Positions 28,102-38,063 of a DNA stretch of 64,000 bases are shown here, in pieces. Below the pieces are notes generated by a model. The model did not search any database. It worked only from the letters and a program-made list of their open reading frames with translations, and was not told the origin of the DNA. The DNA comes from CAVWQV01 sp963757115 (GTDB lineage: Bacteria > Pseudomonadota > Alphaproteobacteria > Acetobacterales > Acetobacteraceae), in the NCBI GenBank assembly GCA_963757115.1, contig CAVWQV010000008.1, forward strand, positions 371,137-435,136. Direction: 5' to 3'. Each line of letters opens with the position of its first letter. Position 1 is the stretch's first letter. A program made the position numbers and the translations under genes.

Positions 28102-29986
28102 TCACATCGGCATGTTGTGGTGCATGCTGCCGGCATCGGCGGCGAGAGGCTCCCGCGCGATCCTCTCGATGGCGGCGCTGAGCGACGCTGCGTCCTGCGG
28201 CGGCACAACGTCGCGCAACCAGCCATTCGCATCGACCAAAATCTGCATTCCTTCGAGGGCGTTCGGAGCCAGCCCCGTCACGATGCCGTAAGCCTCCCGG
28301 ATGGCCGGGTCGTCCGTCCTGCAAGAGGAGGACGGCCGCGCCGCGTCGGGCGCCGACCCAATGTCGATTGTGAAAGCCCCAGCCAAGTCGCCGGCCGCCG
28401 TGCCGAAGGCGAGCCGCACCACTTGGCCGCGAAGGTTGAACAAGGCCGTGGCTCCGCCGTCAGCACAGGTGGCCGCCAGTCCGGGGGCTTGCACCGGCGG
28501 CGACCAGGCCCCCGTAACCCGCCGGGTCAGGCCGGCATTGTGGGCGCGGATATAGTCGATCAACGCCCAGCGCTCGGGCTCCGAGAGTGCGTCGGCAAAG
28601 CCAGGCATCGACGGGTCTGCCTTCGGGTGATGCCATGCCGTGCGACAGCCACCAGAACAACTCGCCGTCACTGTGGGCCCAGAGATGCTCGGCGGTGAGG
28701 TCGGCCGGAGGCAGTTCGAGCCCTTTCGCTGCCGGCCCGTCGCCCCGGCCCTCGGCGCCGTGGCAGGAAGCGCAGTGGCTCGGATAGAGGGCGGCCCCAT
28801 CGGCAATCGAGGTCGCCGCGAACCCCGTGGGCGAGTGAAAGAAGCTGGTCGGGTACGCCGGTATGAATAGCAGGTCGAGATGCGGCACAGCGAACCAGCC
28901 GATCACCAGGGCGACGGCCCAGGCGATCCAGCGTAGCCAGCGCACGACGAAGCCGAGTGCGACAAGCGCGAGCGCGCCGAGCAGCGCCAGCAAGGCATCC
29001 ATGACCTCCTGGCGGAATACTGCGTCCTCGCGCACGATCATGAGGCTCGGCTGTTTGCTGAACGGCCAGATCGGCTCCATGTGCATCCCGGGCTCGAGGC
29101 TGGTCAGTACGGTCGCGGCAACCACGACCAACAAGCCGAGCGCGGTCTCGATGGCGATGCTGCCGGCCAGCGCGCGTCTTGCTGCCGCCGGGTCGGGGCC
29201 GGCCAGGCGCGGCGTGAAGCGCCACCGATTAGCTGCGGCGCAGACCAGAATGAGCCCGAACAGTCCGAGCTTCACGAGTTCGGTCCAGCCGTAGGCGGTG
29301 CCGATCAGACCCGGCAATCCGCCGGAGAGGGTCCAGCCCTGCCACGTCGCGGTCGCCGCGATCACCAGCACCGCAAGGCCGCCGAGCACGGAGAAATGCC
29401 GCGACAACGCTCGCGCATCGTCCGGCGGAAGGAGGCGCACCAGAAGGAATAACGCCGGCAGCGCCCCGAGCCAGGCGGCGGCGGCGAGCAGGTGCAGCGC
29501 CTCGCAGATTAGGAGGGGGGTCAGGCCCGGGCTCCATCGCCCAGGCGTGGAGATGGCCCGACTGCAGCAGCACGGCCGCAGCGGCGAAGGCCGCCGCCGG
29601 CCAAGCCCCAGCCCACGGCGAGTCCGATGCCCCCGAGGGCCGCCGCCCCGGCCTGCAACATGAGCGAGATGGCCGTACGCCGTAGACTGGAGCACCGGGC
29701 CGGCTGCCCGAAGCGACGCGCCCAGGCCCGTGACGCCGGCAAGCAGGGCTGACTGCGCGACGATCCAGCCGGCGAGCCCGCAGGCGAACAAGGCGAGGCT
29801 GCCCCAGGCCAGCCGCCGGGTTGCGCGCTCGCCCGCCAGTGTTCGGGCCAGCATCCGAGCAGCGAGCAGGCGCAGCCCCAAAGTACCGAAAAACCCGAAC
29901 AAGCCCATAAGCGCCAAGGCGCGCCCACCTGCCGCGAGCGCCTGGCCCGCGCCGAAGTCGAACGTCGGTAGGCTGCCGTTCAGCAA
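28102..29986 (-). CDS. CopD membrane domain fused to cytochrome c and a redoxin-like domain, frameshifted
   Basis: One long gene of about 628 codons. The N-terminal part has eight or so membrane helices and the CopD-type segment SGGLPGLIGTAYGWTELVKL, followed by a helix and LDLLFIPAYPTSFFHSPTGF. Next comes a c-type haem domain with CASCHGAEGRGDGPAA and the methionine region GELFWWLSHGM. The C-terminal 110 residues start with ALFNLRGQVVRLAFG and contain GMQILVDANGWLRDVVPP, like a thioredoxin/SCO fold but with no visible CxxC pair. Indels near 29690 and 29560 (compensating) and 28612 must be corrected. It follows copC, two bases downstream, so the pair should handle periplasmic copper. Confidence 0.8.
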
Positions 29987-29987
29987 G

Positions 29988-30338
29988 CTACGGCTTGACC
30001 GTGAAGCTGAAGTGACCCTGCGTCTTATGCGTGTCGATGGACGTGGCGTGCCAGGTGACGGCGTATGTTCCGGGGGGCAGCGGCTTCAGGTCCACCCCGA
30101 GCCGGTGCGCGTCGCCCTCCAGTTGGTGCGGCTGCCCGACGTCGACGCGCTCGCCCTTCGCGTCCCGCACGGTGATGGAACTGAACCTGGGCTCGACCGC
30201 CTCGGAAAAGGTGATGGCCACATCGGCCGGCGCGGCAACGGTCGCACCAGCCGCAGGCGTGGCGCGCACGAGTTGCGCGTGGGCGAAGGCCGGCCCCGCG
30301 GCGGTCAGGCCCGCAAACAATACGAGGATGCGCAGCAT
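29988..30338 (-). CDS. copC: Periplasmic copper-binding protein CopC
   Basis: A 116-residue exported cupredoxin-like protein. After the signal peptide (MLRILVLFAGLTAAGPAFA) the mature protein begins HAQLVRATP, where the N-terminal histidine is a Cu(II) ligand. The C-terminal DTHKTQGHFSF carries the further histidine ligands. There is no methionine-rich Cu(I) site, so it is the Cu(II)-only type. It is directly upstream of the CopD fusion and presumably delivers copper to it. Confidence 0.94.
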   Translation of the reverse strand: MLRILVLFAGLTAAGPAFAHAQLVRATPAAGATVAAPADVAITFSEAVEPRFSSITVRDAKGERVDVGQPHQLEGDAHRLGVDLKPLPPGTYAVTWHATSIDTHKTQGHFSFTVKP

Positions 30339-30574
30339 CTCAGGAACTCCAAAGGAGCTTCGCTAGCTAGCGCGGTTTGCACCGGGCCGGAATGCCCCTC
30401 TCGCCCTGGATGAAACGGAATCCAAAGCGGTTTACCGTTCCGCCGCATGCGCGGTCGATGCGGTCCTCCAGCGTCGGTCGCTGACGGAGGTCGAAGACCC
30501 AGCCACTTGAATCAAATTCGGCGCAAACCGACCGCCAGGTTTTTACAGCATCCTTTTCGAGCAGGGAGCACGAA

Positions 30575-31529
30575 GTGCCAACAACCGTCTACTTCGCCAC
30601 CAATCGGGTGATCGATGGCGATCCCACGAGCGTCGCAAGTTACAAGTCCGACATCGTAAAGCCGTCCGACCCCACCGCCGTGAGATACGGCGTGGCGCTG
30701 GTGGATGGCATCGACATCCCGACCAACAACACGGGCACCGCGCGGCTATTGTCCGATCCGGCGCCGGGCGCGTTCGACGACCAGACCGGTCGCGATCTCG
30801 CGAGCGGCAAGAACCTGCTCGTATTCCTGCACGGGTTCGACAACTCCTTCGGGGACGCGTTGACGCGCGCGGCGTTCAATCGCGAATGGCTTGCGGCCTC
30901 GGAGATTCCGAGTGCGGATACCCAGATAGTCGCGTTCAGCTGGCCGTCGCTCGGCAAGCTGATCGGGTTTCCGCTGCCGTGGAGCGACTACCGGCACGAT
31001 CAGGTCATGGCGCAGCAATCGGCGCTTCACGTCATGTCGTTCCTGGCCGCACTCGACCCGATTTTGCAGGCTGCCCGGAAGAACGGCGGCCGCACCTGCC
31101 TACTCGCGCACAGCATGGGCAACCTGGCCCTGCAATCGGCCGTGGAGGCCTGGTTCATGCACGGCAACGGCCCCGATTTTTTGTTCGACGAGGCGGTACT
31201 CGCAGCTGGCGACGTTGCGTACGACACGTTCGACTATCCGAACGCGGCCCGCTTGAGCGGCTTGTCCCAGCTCGCTAGGCGGATCTCCATCTACTACAGC
31301 CACCGCGACGCCGTGCTGGCTTTGAGCCAGGGCGTCAACGGGATTCAGAGGCTCGGGCAGGACGGACCCTACAACCGGTCGGACCTCGCGCGTTTCCCCG
31401 TGGAGACCTTTCAGGAGGTGGATTGCTCAGGATTCCACGACTACGACTTCACGCTGCAAACGTCGCATCAGTACTATCCGTATGTCGCCCGGCGTGCGCG
31501 CCCAAATCGCCGCCACCATGGCGTTGTAA
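30575..31529 (+). CDS. DUF900-type alpha/beta hydrolase, frameshifted at the end
   Basis: An alpha/beta-hydrolase of about 317 residues of the DUF900 type. It begins TTVYFATNRVIDGDP, typical of this family, has LLVFLHGFDNSFGDAL for the oxyanion region, and the nucleophile elbow LLAHSMGNLALQ. The acid is likely in YYSHRDAVLALS and the histidine in DCSGFHDYDF. The conserved end (VRAQIAATMAL, stop at 31527-31529) is in a different frame after an indel near 31488; the uncorrected frame runs on to 31672. No signal peptide is seen. The substrate is unknown. Confidence 0.82.
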
Positions 31530-31655
31530 CGGCAGAACGCCGAGCAATACCCGCTCTGCGCCGGCCCCCAGGCTGCCGCGTTGTCAAAACCGCCGGCTCT
31601 CGGCACACTCCCTTCGACACGAGCCGCCGCTTCAGGCGCGCCGCGGGGGGAAAAG

Positions 31656-32709
31656 ATGGCGAACACGGATAGTGGCGGGGCGGCATCGCGCCGCGACATG
31701 TTTCGAACCGCGGGGCTCGGCGCAGCCGCGGCCGCCCTGTTCGGTGGCCTTGGCGTCAGCTCCGGCATGGCGCAGGAGATGGCGAAGGAAACCGGCCGCA
31801 GCTCGAAGCCACTGAAGGCCGCCTTCAGCAACGCGGGGTTGCAAGCAACGTGGTGCGCCCAGGGCAAACAGGCCGCCGAGGCCTGGGGTAAGCTCTACAA
31901 CGTCGACGTCACCTGGTTCGACGGCGAACTCAATGCCACCAAGCAGCGCAGCGCCATCGACGACATGGCGAGCCAGAAGTGGGACTTCGTCGCCATCCAG
32001 GCGTTCGGCATTGGCACTCTGACGGCGCCGGTCAAGAAGATGATCGAAAGCGGCGTGCCGGTGATCGACATGGACACCCTGATCGCGCCGCTGGACAGCA
32101 TCGACGTCCACAGTTTCATCGCGCCCAACAACGAGTTGATGGGAGCGTCCGTGACGCAGGCGCTGGTGGACGCGATCGGCGGCGAGGGCATCGTCACCAT
32201 GACGCAGGGGGCACTGGGCCATACCGGGGCGCAGGGTCGCGCGCGCGGCTTTCACAGCATCGTCGCGAAATACCCGAAGATCCAGGTAGTGGACGAGCAG
32301 CCGGGCGACTGGGACGTGTCAAAGGTTGCGCGCATCTGGGAAACGCTATCTGACCAAATATCCGAAAATCGACGCCGCTTACTTCCATAACGATGACATG
32401 GCGCTCGCCGCCTATAACGTGATGAAGGCGCACAACCGGACCAGCATCAAGATCGGCGGGTGCGACGCGATGCCGCCGGCGCTGGCCGCGGTGAGCGACG
32501 GGCGCATGACGGCGACGGTGCGCAACCCGTCCTGCCGTATCCACGGCGGCGCCATCGTCGCGGGCGTTGCCGCCGTGGTGGGCGGCGAGAAAACCGCGAG
32601 CCCCGGAGCGATGGGCGGAATTCCGAAGCACATCGTCGCCGACGGCCCGGTCGTCACCAAGGAAAACGCGCCGGGTATGTTGTGGATGGAAAGCCATTTC
32701 CTCATCTGA
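31656..32709 (+). CDS. Sugar ABC transporter periplasmic binding protein, frameshifted
   Basis: A type I periplasmic binding protein of about 350 residues, ribose/xylose class. The N-terminus has a twin-arginine signal, SRRDMFRTAG, then a hydrophobic stretch ending at about GMAQ. The ligand domain shows VIDMDTLIAPLDSIDVHSF and QGRARGFHSIVAKYPKI. After an indel near 32343 it continues YFHNDDMALAAYNVM, a typical second-domain hinge. It is first in an operon with the ATPase and permease genes. Export by Tat instead of Sec is less usual for this class, but seen in Alphaproteobacteria. Confidence 0.9.
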
Positions 32710-32710
32710 G

Positions 32711-34207
32711 ATCGTAGACCCGCTCCTGGAGCTGACCGGTATCCACAAGAGCTATGGCGGGGTCGCGGCGCTTGGCGGCGTCGACTTCGCGCTCGGCCAC
32801 GGCCAGATCCATGGCCTTGTCGGCGAGAACGGGGCGGGCAAGAGCACGCTCATGAAGGTCATCGCCGGGCTGGTAGCACCCGACCAGGGCACGGTGCGGC
32901 TCGCCGGCCGCCCGATCCGGCTCCGCTCGGCGCGCGACGCGCTGGCCGCCGGCATCGGCATGGTGCACCAGGAATTGTCGATCGTTCCCGAGCTTTCGGT
33001 GGCCGAGAACGTGGCCCTCGGCACCCAGCCGCTCACGCGTCTGGGCCTCGTCGACTATCGCCGCATGGCCCGTGAGGCGCGCGGCCATCTCGAGCGCCTC
33101 GGTCTCGACATCGATCCCCGCCATCCAATCGGTCAGCTCCCGATCGGGCTGCAGCAACTCGTCGAACTGGCGCGCGTGCTGTCGTCGGGGGCGCGCCTCA
33201 TCATTCTCGACGAGCCGACCTCCGCCTTGTCGCCGCCCGAGACCGCGCGCCTGTTCGCCATGCTTCGCCGGGTGCGCGACGAGGCGGGCACCTCGTTCGT
33301 GTTCATCAGCCACTTCCTGGACGACGTGCTCAGCATCAGCGATCGCGTCACGGTGCTGCGCAATGGGCGGCGCACGGGCGAAGCGCCGGTCGCCGCGATC
33401 GACAAGGGCTGGCTGATCGAGCGAATGATCGGCGGCGGCCACGAGGCGCTCGAGGAAAGCTACACCGGCGAGATCACCCTGCCAGGCAAGCCGTCGGCAC
33501 CGGTTGTCATGGCGGCGCAAGGGCTCGCGGCGGATGGCGCATTCGACGAGGTCTCGCTGGAGGTCCGGGCAGGCGAGGTGGTCGGCGTGTACGGCTTCCT
33601 GGGTTCCGGGCAGCTCGAACTTGCCCGCGCTCTGTTCGGCAAGCTGAAGCTGGCGCGGGGCACGGTGCGGATCGACGGTCGTCCGGCCCGGCTGCATAGC
33701 ACCAGCGCCGCCAAGCGCGCCGGCGTCGCTTTCGTGCCCGAAAGCCGTCGGGCCATGCTGTTCGCGGCTGAGCCGATCTATAAGAACGTGTCCATCGCCA
33801 TTCTCGACCGCATCGGGCGGATCTGGCTCAGGCCCACGCGCGAGCGCGCGATCGCGGAAAGGCACGTCTCCACCTTGCAGATCAGACCGCCGTTGGTTGA
33901 TCGCCCGCTCGGCACCCTGTCCGGCGGCAACCAGCAGAAGGTGGCGCTGGCCAAATGGCTTACGCACCCCCCGCGCCTTCTGGTGCTGAGTGAGCCCACG
34001 CGCGGCATGGATGTCGGCGCCAAGGACGACGTGCTGGGGATCGTCCGCTCGCTGCGCGCAGAAGGCATCGGCATCCTCGTTGTGTCGGCCGAGCCGGAAA
34101 CGGTGCTCTCGCTTGCCGACCGGGTGCTCGTGATGAAGCGGGGCCGCATCGCGCGCGAGTTCACCGCCGAAACGGTGAGCAAAGACCGGCTTCTTGCCGC
34201 CGCGTGA
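32711..34207 (+). CDS. Sugar ABC transporter double ATP-binding protein
   Basis: An RbsA/XylG-type ATPase with two nucleotide-binding domains, 498 residues. Domain 1 is canonical: GENGAGKSTLMK, QLPIGLQQLVELARVL, LIILDEPTSALSP. Domain 2 has the degenerate P-loop GFLGSGQLELARAL, usual for RbsA-like proteins, a good signature LSGGNQQKVALAKWL, and a Walker B with serine where aspartate is expected (VLSEPTRGMDVG). No ATG, GTG or TTG lies at the expected start. The codon at 32711 is ATC, where a single change to ATG would give MVDPLLELTG directly after the previous stop. The start is therefore uncertain. Confidence 0.9.
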   Translation: MVDPLLELTGIHKSYGGVAALGGVDFALGHGQIHGLVGENGAGKSTLMKVIAGLVAPDQGTVRLAGRPIRLRSARDALAAGIGMVHQELSIVPELSVAENVALGTQPLTRLGLVDYRRMAREARGHLERLGLDIDPRHPIGQLPIGLQQLVELARVLSSGARLIILDEPTSALSPPETARLFAMLRRVRDEAGTSFVFISHFLDDVLSISDRVTVLRNGRRTGEAPVAAIDKGWLIERMIGGGHEALEESYTGEITLPGKPSAPVVMAAQGLAADGAFDEVSLEVRAGEVVGVYGFLGSGQLELARALFGKLKLARGTVRIDGRPARLHSTSAAKRAGVAFVPESRRAMLFAAEPIYKNVSIAILDRIGRIWLRPTRERAIAERHVSTLQIRPPLVDRPLGTLSGGNQQKVALAKWLTHPPRLLVLSEPTRGMDVGAKDDVLGIVRSLRAEGIGILVVSAEPETVLSLADRVLVMKRGRIAREFTAETVSKDRLLAAA

Positions 34208-34232
34208 CGTCCAGGGCCCGAACAGACCGACC

Positions 34233-35228
34233 ATGAGAACGACCTGGCTGCGTAACCAGCTTCGCAACATCGCGCCATTCGCGACATTGCTCGTGCTTGT
34301 CGTGCTGTTCGCGATCGCGAGCCCGTCCTTCGCGACGCTCGACAATCTCGCAAACATCCTCCAGCAGATCTCGGTGACGGGGATCATCGCCGCCGGCCTG
34401 ACGTTCGTCATCCTGTGTGCGGAGATCGATCTGTCGGTGGCGAGCGTTGCCAACGCCGTCGGCATCCTGGTGGCGTGGTTCACCTTGCAGGACAGCAGCG
34501 TCAACATCGCCAACCTGCCGGTGGCGGGAGCCATCGCGGTCGGGCTTGCGATCGCGGCGAGCTTGCTGCTGGGCGCGATCACCGCGTTCGGCGTGACGGT
34601 GATCGGCATACCGAGCTTCATCATGACGCTTGCCATGTTGCAGATCGGCAGCGGCGTGTGTGCGCTGCTGGTGCGCGGGCAGATCGCCTACACCGTGCCG
34701 CCGGTGATCGCGACCCTCGGCAACGGCTCGATCGGGCCGGTGCCATGGATCGTGGTCGTCGCCGCGCTCGTGCTGCTCGCTTCGCACATCGTGCTCACGT
34801 ACACCCGGTTCGGCCGCTACGTGTACATGACGGGCGGCAATCGGGAGGCGGCCGAATATTCGGGCGTCAGCACGCGCGCGATCATCGCGTCGGTGCTGGT
34901 GATCTCGGCGTTCTGCGCGGGCCTCGCCGGGATGCTCGGAGTCGCGCATTTCGGCAGCGCGCAGCAGGACGAGTTCGATAACTATCTGCTCGACAGCATC
35001 TCCGCGGTTGTGGTCGGCGGCACCAGCCTGTTCGGCGGCCAGGGCGGCATCGGCAATACCATCATTGGCCTGTTCGTGCTTGGGGTGCTGAACAACGGCC
35101 TCGATCACGTGCGCATCGACAGCTTCCTCAAGATTCTGATTCGAGGGCTGATTCTGCTGCTTGCGCTGATCGTCAACGTGTACGCGCAGCGGCTTCGGAC
35201 GCGGGCCGCCACCGCTTCCGGGGCATGA
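34233..35228 (+). CDS. Sugar ABC transporter permease (RbsC-like)
   Basis: A membrane permease of 331 residues with about nine to ten helices. Family features are LIVLVVLFAIASPSF-like first helix, GLTFVILCAEIDLSVASVANAVG, and the coupling loop AAEYSGVSTRAII, followed by SISAVVVGGTSLFGGQGGI. It starts 26 bases after the ATPase gene and completes a binding protein-ATPase-permease operon. Frame and length are normal. Confidence 0.94.
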   Translation: MRTTWLRNQLRNIAPFATLLVLVVLFAIASPSFATLDNLANILQQISVTGIIAAGLTFVILCAEIDLSVASVANAVGILVAWFTLQDSSVNIANLPVAGAIAVGLAIAASLLLGAITAFGVTVIGIPSFIMTLAMLQIGSGVCALLVRGQIAYTVPPVIATLGNGSIGPVPWIVVVAALVLLASHIVLTYTRFGRYVYMTGGNREAAEYSGVSTRAIIASVLVISAFCAGLAGMLGVAHFGSAQQDEFDNYLLDSISAVVVGGTSLFGGQGGIGNTIIGLFVLGVLNNGLDHVRIDSFLKILIRGLILLLALIVNVYAQRLRTRAATASGA

Positions 35229-35314
35229 ACTCGACCACCAGCAGACCTACCGGCGCGGTGAGTTCCGCGCCGGGCTGACCGCCGCCGCGGTTTCGGAGAC
35301 GATCGCGGGCTAGT

Positions 35315-35836
35315 TCAGCGGGCGGCCGCCCCGGATGTGCGACTGACCGAGACCGTCGGCGGCTGCTTGAGGGTTTGGAAGATCACGCAGTAGCGCTCCA
35401 CTGTGTCGATCATGCGCTGGAGCTTGGCGTCATCGGCGTCGGCGTCGAGATCGAACCGGACGGCGATCCGGGTCAGGCCGACCGGCGTGCTCTTGTCGAT
35501 CCCGAGGGTGCCGCGCACGTCCCACTCGCCTTCCGCGATCACGCGGCCGCTGCGGATCGGCACGCCGTAGGCGGTGGCCACGGCACGGAGTGTCACGCCG
35601 GCGCACGCTGCGAGGGCTTGCAGCAGCATGTCGGCCGAACAGGCGAGCTCGCCTGAACCGCCGGCCGAGGCATGCAGTCCGGCGACCGTTTCGCCGTGCC
35701 ACGAGGGCACCGTGCACGCGATGTCGTCCGTCGAGAGCACGGCCTCCGCATGGGCCGCGATCCTGGCTGCTTCCGGCCGGTCGCGATATTGCTGCTTCAG
35801 CGGCGCCTGCAAGGCGCGAAGTTCATCGGCGTTCAC
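35315..35836 (-). CDS. OsmC-like protein
   Basis: An OsmC/Ohr-family protein of 173 residues, from a GTG at 35836. The central helix carries ACSADMLLQALAACAGVTLRA, which has one cysteine at the usual peroxidatic position and a second near the start of the helix. Members reduce organic hydroperoxides or act on other thiol substrates. It overlaps the end of the upstream monooxygenase gene by 14 bases, so the two are translationally linked. Confidence 0.88.
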   Translation of the reverse strand: MNADELRALQAPLKQQYRDRPEAARIAAHAEAVLSTDDIACTVPSWHGETVAGLHASAGGSGELACSADMLLQALAACAGVTLRAVATAYGVPIRSGRVIAEGEWDVRGTLGIDKSTPVGLTRIAVRFDLDADADDAKLQRMIDTVERYCVIFQTLKQPPTVSVSRTSGAAAR

Positions 35837-37214
35837 CTTGATCTCCTCCTGGATACCGGTAGGCGGCGGCCGGGTGGGTCGCGGGCAGCCGCGCATTTCC
35901 CGGGCCGCGCAGTTTCTCCCGCAGCGTCCCCTGCGGGTAGTCGAGCCGATAGCGCCCTCGCCGCTGCAACTCGGGCACCACCCGATCGACCACATCGACG
36001 AAGGTTTCGGGCGTCACGGCGTAGGCCAGATTGAAGCCGTCCACGCCCGTCTCGTCCACCCAGCCTTCCATGGCGTCAGCGACCTCCTGCGGCGAGCCCA
36101 CGACGACCGGACCACGGCCCCCGATCGCCGCGTGCTTGGCGATCTCGCGGACGGTCCAGGTCCGCTCCGGATCGGCGATGGTGAATGCCTCGAGTGCGGA
36201 GGTCATGGCGCCCCGGTCATTGAAGCGCAGCTTGTCGTCGAGCGACAGGCGGGCGAAATCGATGCCGGTCCAGCCCGACATGAGCGCCAGCGCCCCTTCC
36301 TCGCTCACGTAGGAACGGTAATCCTCGAGCTTGGCGTGCGCGGCGGCGCTCGTCGCGTCGGTGACTACGGTCATCATGGTGTAGATCGTGAGGCCGGCCG
36401 GATCGCGCCCGAGTGCCGCGGCGCGGCGGCGGAGGTCGGCCACGATCGGGGCGATGACGCGCTTGGACGGGCCGTTGATGAACACGCATTCGGCGTGCTT
36501 GGCCGCGAACTGCCGGCCACGCCCGGACGCGCCGGCCTGAAACAGCAGCGGCGTGCGCTGCGGCGACGGCTCACAGAGGTGGATCGCGTCCAGCTTGAAG
36601 TAACGGCCCTCGTGCCGGACGCGGTGGATGCGGTCGGGATCGGCGAAGCGGCGGTTGGCGCGGTCGCGCTGCACGGCGCCGTCCTCCCAGCTTCCCTCCC
36701 ACAGCTTGTAGACCGCCTCCATGTACTCTTCGGCGATCTCATATCGGGTGTCGTGGTCTTGCTGCGCCTCCATGCCCATTCCACGGGCCGCGCTGTCGAG
36801 ATACCCGGTCACGATATTCCAGCCGATGCGTCCGCGCGTGAGATGGTCGAGCGTCGACATGCGGCGGGCGAACGGGTAGGGCAGCTCGTAGGACAGCGCG
36901 CAGGTGACGCCGAAGCCGAGATGCTCGGTGACGAGCGCCATCGCGGGAATGACCATCAGCGGGTCGTTCACCGGCACCTGAACGGCGTGCTCGAGTGCCG
37001 TTTGCGGGCCGCCGCGGTAGACGTCGTAGATGCCGAGCACGTCGGCGAGAAACAGCGCGTCGAACTTGCCCCGCTCCAGGGTGCGGGCGAGGTCGGTCCA
37101 GTAGTCGAGCGTGTTGTAGCTGTCCGCTCGATCGCGCGGGTGCGTCCACAGGCCCGGCGACTGGTGGACCACGCAGCTCATGTCGAACGCGTTCAGGCGG
37201 ATCGCCTTAGGCAT
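35823..37214 (-). CDS. NtaA/SnaA/DszA-type flavin-dependent monooxygenase
   Basis: A luciferase-family FMNH2-dependent monooxygenase of 463 residues. Landmarks are KAIRLNAFDMSCVVHQSPGLW, FDALFLADVLGIYD, STLDHLTRGRIGWNIVTGYL and LFQAGASGRGRQFAAKHAE. This class oxidises chelators, sulfonates, dibenzothiophene sulfone or similar, with FMNH2 from a separate reductase. None is adjacent. The gene overlaps the OsmC-like gene downstream. It is intact. Confidence 0.92.
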   Translation of the reverse strand: MPKAIRLNAFDMSCVVHQSPGLWTHPRDRADSYNTLDYWTDLARTLERGKFDALFLADVLGIYDVYRGGPQTALEHAVQVPVNDPLMVIPAMALVTEHLGFGVTCALSYELPYPFARRMSTLDHLTRGRIGWNIVTGYLDSAARGMGMEAQQDHDTRYEIAEEYMEAVYKLWEGSWEDGAVQRDRANRRFADPDRIHRVRHEGRYFKLDAIHLCEPSPQRTPLLFQAGASGRGRQFAAKHAECVFINGPSKRVIAPIVADLRRRAAALGRDPAGLTIYTMMTVVTDATSAAAHAKLEDYRSYVSEEGALALMSGWTGIDFARLSLDDKLRFNDRGAMTSALEAFTIADPERTWTVREIAKHAAIGGRGPVVVGSPQEVADAMEGWVDETGVDGFNLAYAVTPETFVDVVDRVVPELQRRGRYRLDYPQGTLREKLRGPGNARLPATHPAAAYRYPGGDQGERR

Positions 37215-37339
37215 GGTGGTTGGGTCCGAAGTGTGTGGGCCGGCAAACTAAGGGCCGGGTGGGGCGCCGGCGAGTCGGGGTCATGCGGTTTCCTTCGGCC
37301 GGCGTCCGTAGCAGAAAGCGAAACCGGCAGGAGCCTCGC

Positions 37340-37966
37340 ATGATCATCGTCCATCACCTCAACGACAGTCGCTCGCACCGCATCGTATGGCTGCTCGAGG
37401 AACTCGGGCTACCTTATGAGGTCAAGCCGTATCAGCGCGATGCAACGACCCGTCTCGCGCCACCGGAGCTGAAGGCGGTGCATCCGCTCGGCAAATCACC
37501 GGTGATCAGCGCGGACGGCCTCACCGTGCACGAATCCGGGGCGGTGGTGGATTACTTGATTAGACGACACGGCGGCGGCCGGTTGCAGCCCGATCCGGCG
37601 ATGCCGGCCTATGACGAATATCAGCAATGGCTGCACTACGCCGAGGGTTCGGCGATGCTGCCGTTGATGCTTAACCTGTATGTCGGCCGGCTCGGGGAAG
37701 CGGGCGCCCCGCTGCACCCGCGGATCGAGAGCGAGATCGCCAACCATCTCGGCTATATCAACCAGTCACTGACCGGTCGGAACTACCTTCTCGGCGACGA
37801 CCTGACGGGCGCCGACATCCAGTTGAGTTTCGTCGGCGAGTTGGCCGGGGCGCAGGGAAAGCGGGCCGCCTATCCGAACCTGGACGCCTGGGTGCGCCGC
37901 TTTCAGGCCCGCCCGGCCTATAAGGCCGCCCTCGAGCGTGGCGGGCCGTACGCGCTCGCGCGGTAG
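37340..37966 (+). CDS. Glutathione S-transferase
   Basis: A cytosolic GST of 208 residues. The thioredoxin-like N-terminal domain begins MIIVHHLNDSRSHRIVWLLE, a beta-class-like pattern with the SRS active-site region. The cis-proline is in GKSPVIS and the glutathione gamma-glutamyl site in HESGAVVDYL. The helical C-terminal domain holds LTGADIQLSF. The start has a CAGGAG ribosome-binding site. It is divergent from the monooxygenase and might share its detoxification role. Confidence 0.93.
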   Translation: MIIVHHLNDSRSHRIVWLLEELGLPYEVKPYQRDATTRLAPPELKAVHPLGKSPVISADGLTVHESGAVVDYLIRRHGGGRLQPDPAMPAYDEYQQWLHYAEGSAMLPLMLNLYVGRLGEAGAPLHPRIESEIANHLGYINQSLTGRNYLLGDDLTGADIQLSFVGELAGAQGKRAAYPNLDAWVRRFQARPAYKAALERGGPYALAR

Positions 37967-38063
37967 CGGACGGGCTTTCGGCTGAAAGGAATCTCCGCCC
38001 ACCGGAAGCTTCAAGGACTTGCCGCTTGCCCGCGGGCGTGCTGGTCCCTAACTCACGCCTGCC

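Noticed and set aside
35216..35313. Protein-like tail (RRGEFRAGLTAAAVSETIAG) between the sugar permease and the OsmC gene.
   Set aside because: About 30 codons with no start and no family I can name. It may be the end of a lost gene, but the evidence is too thin for a feature.
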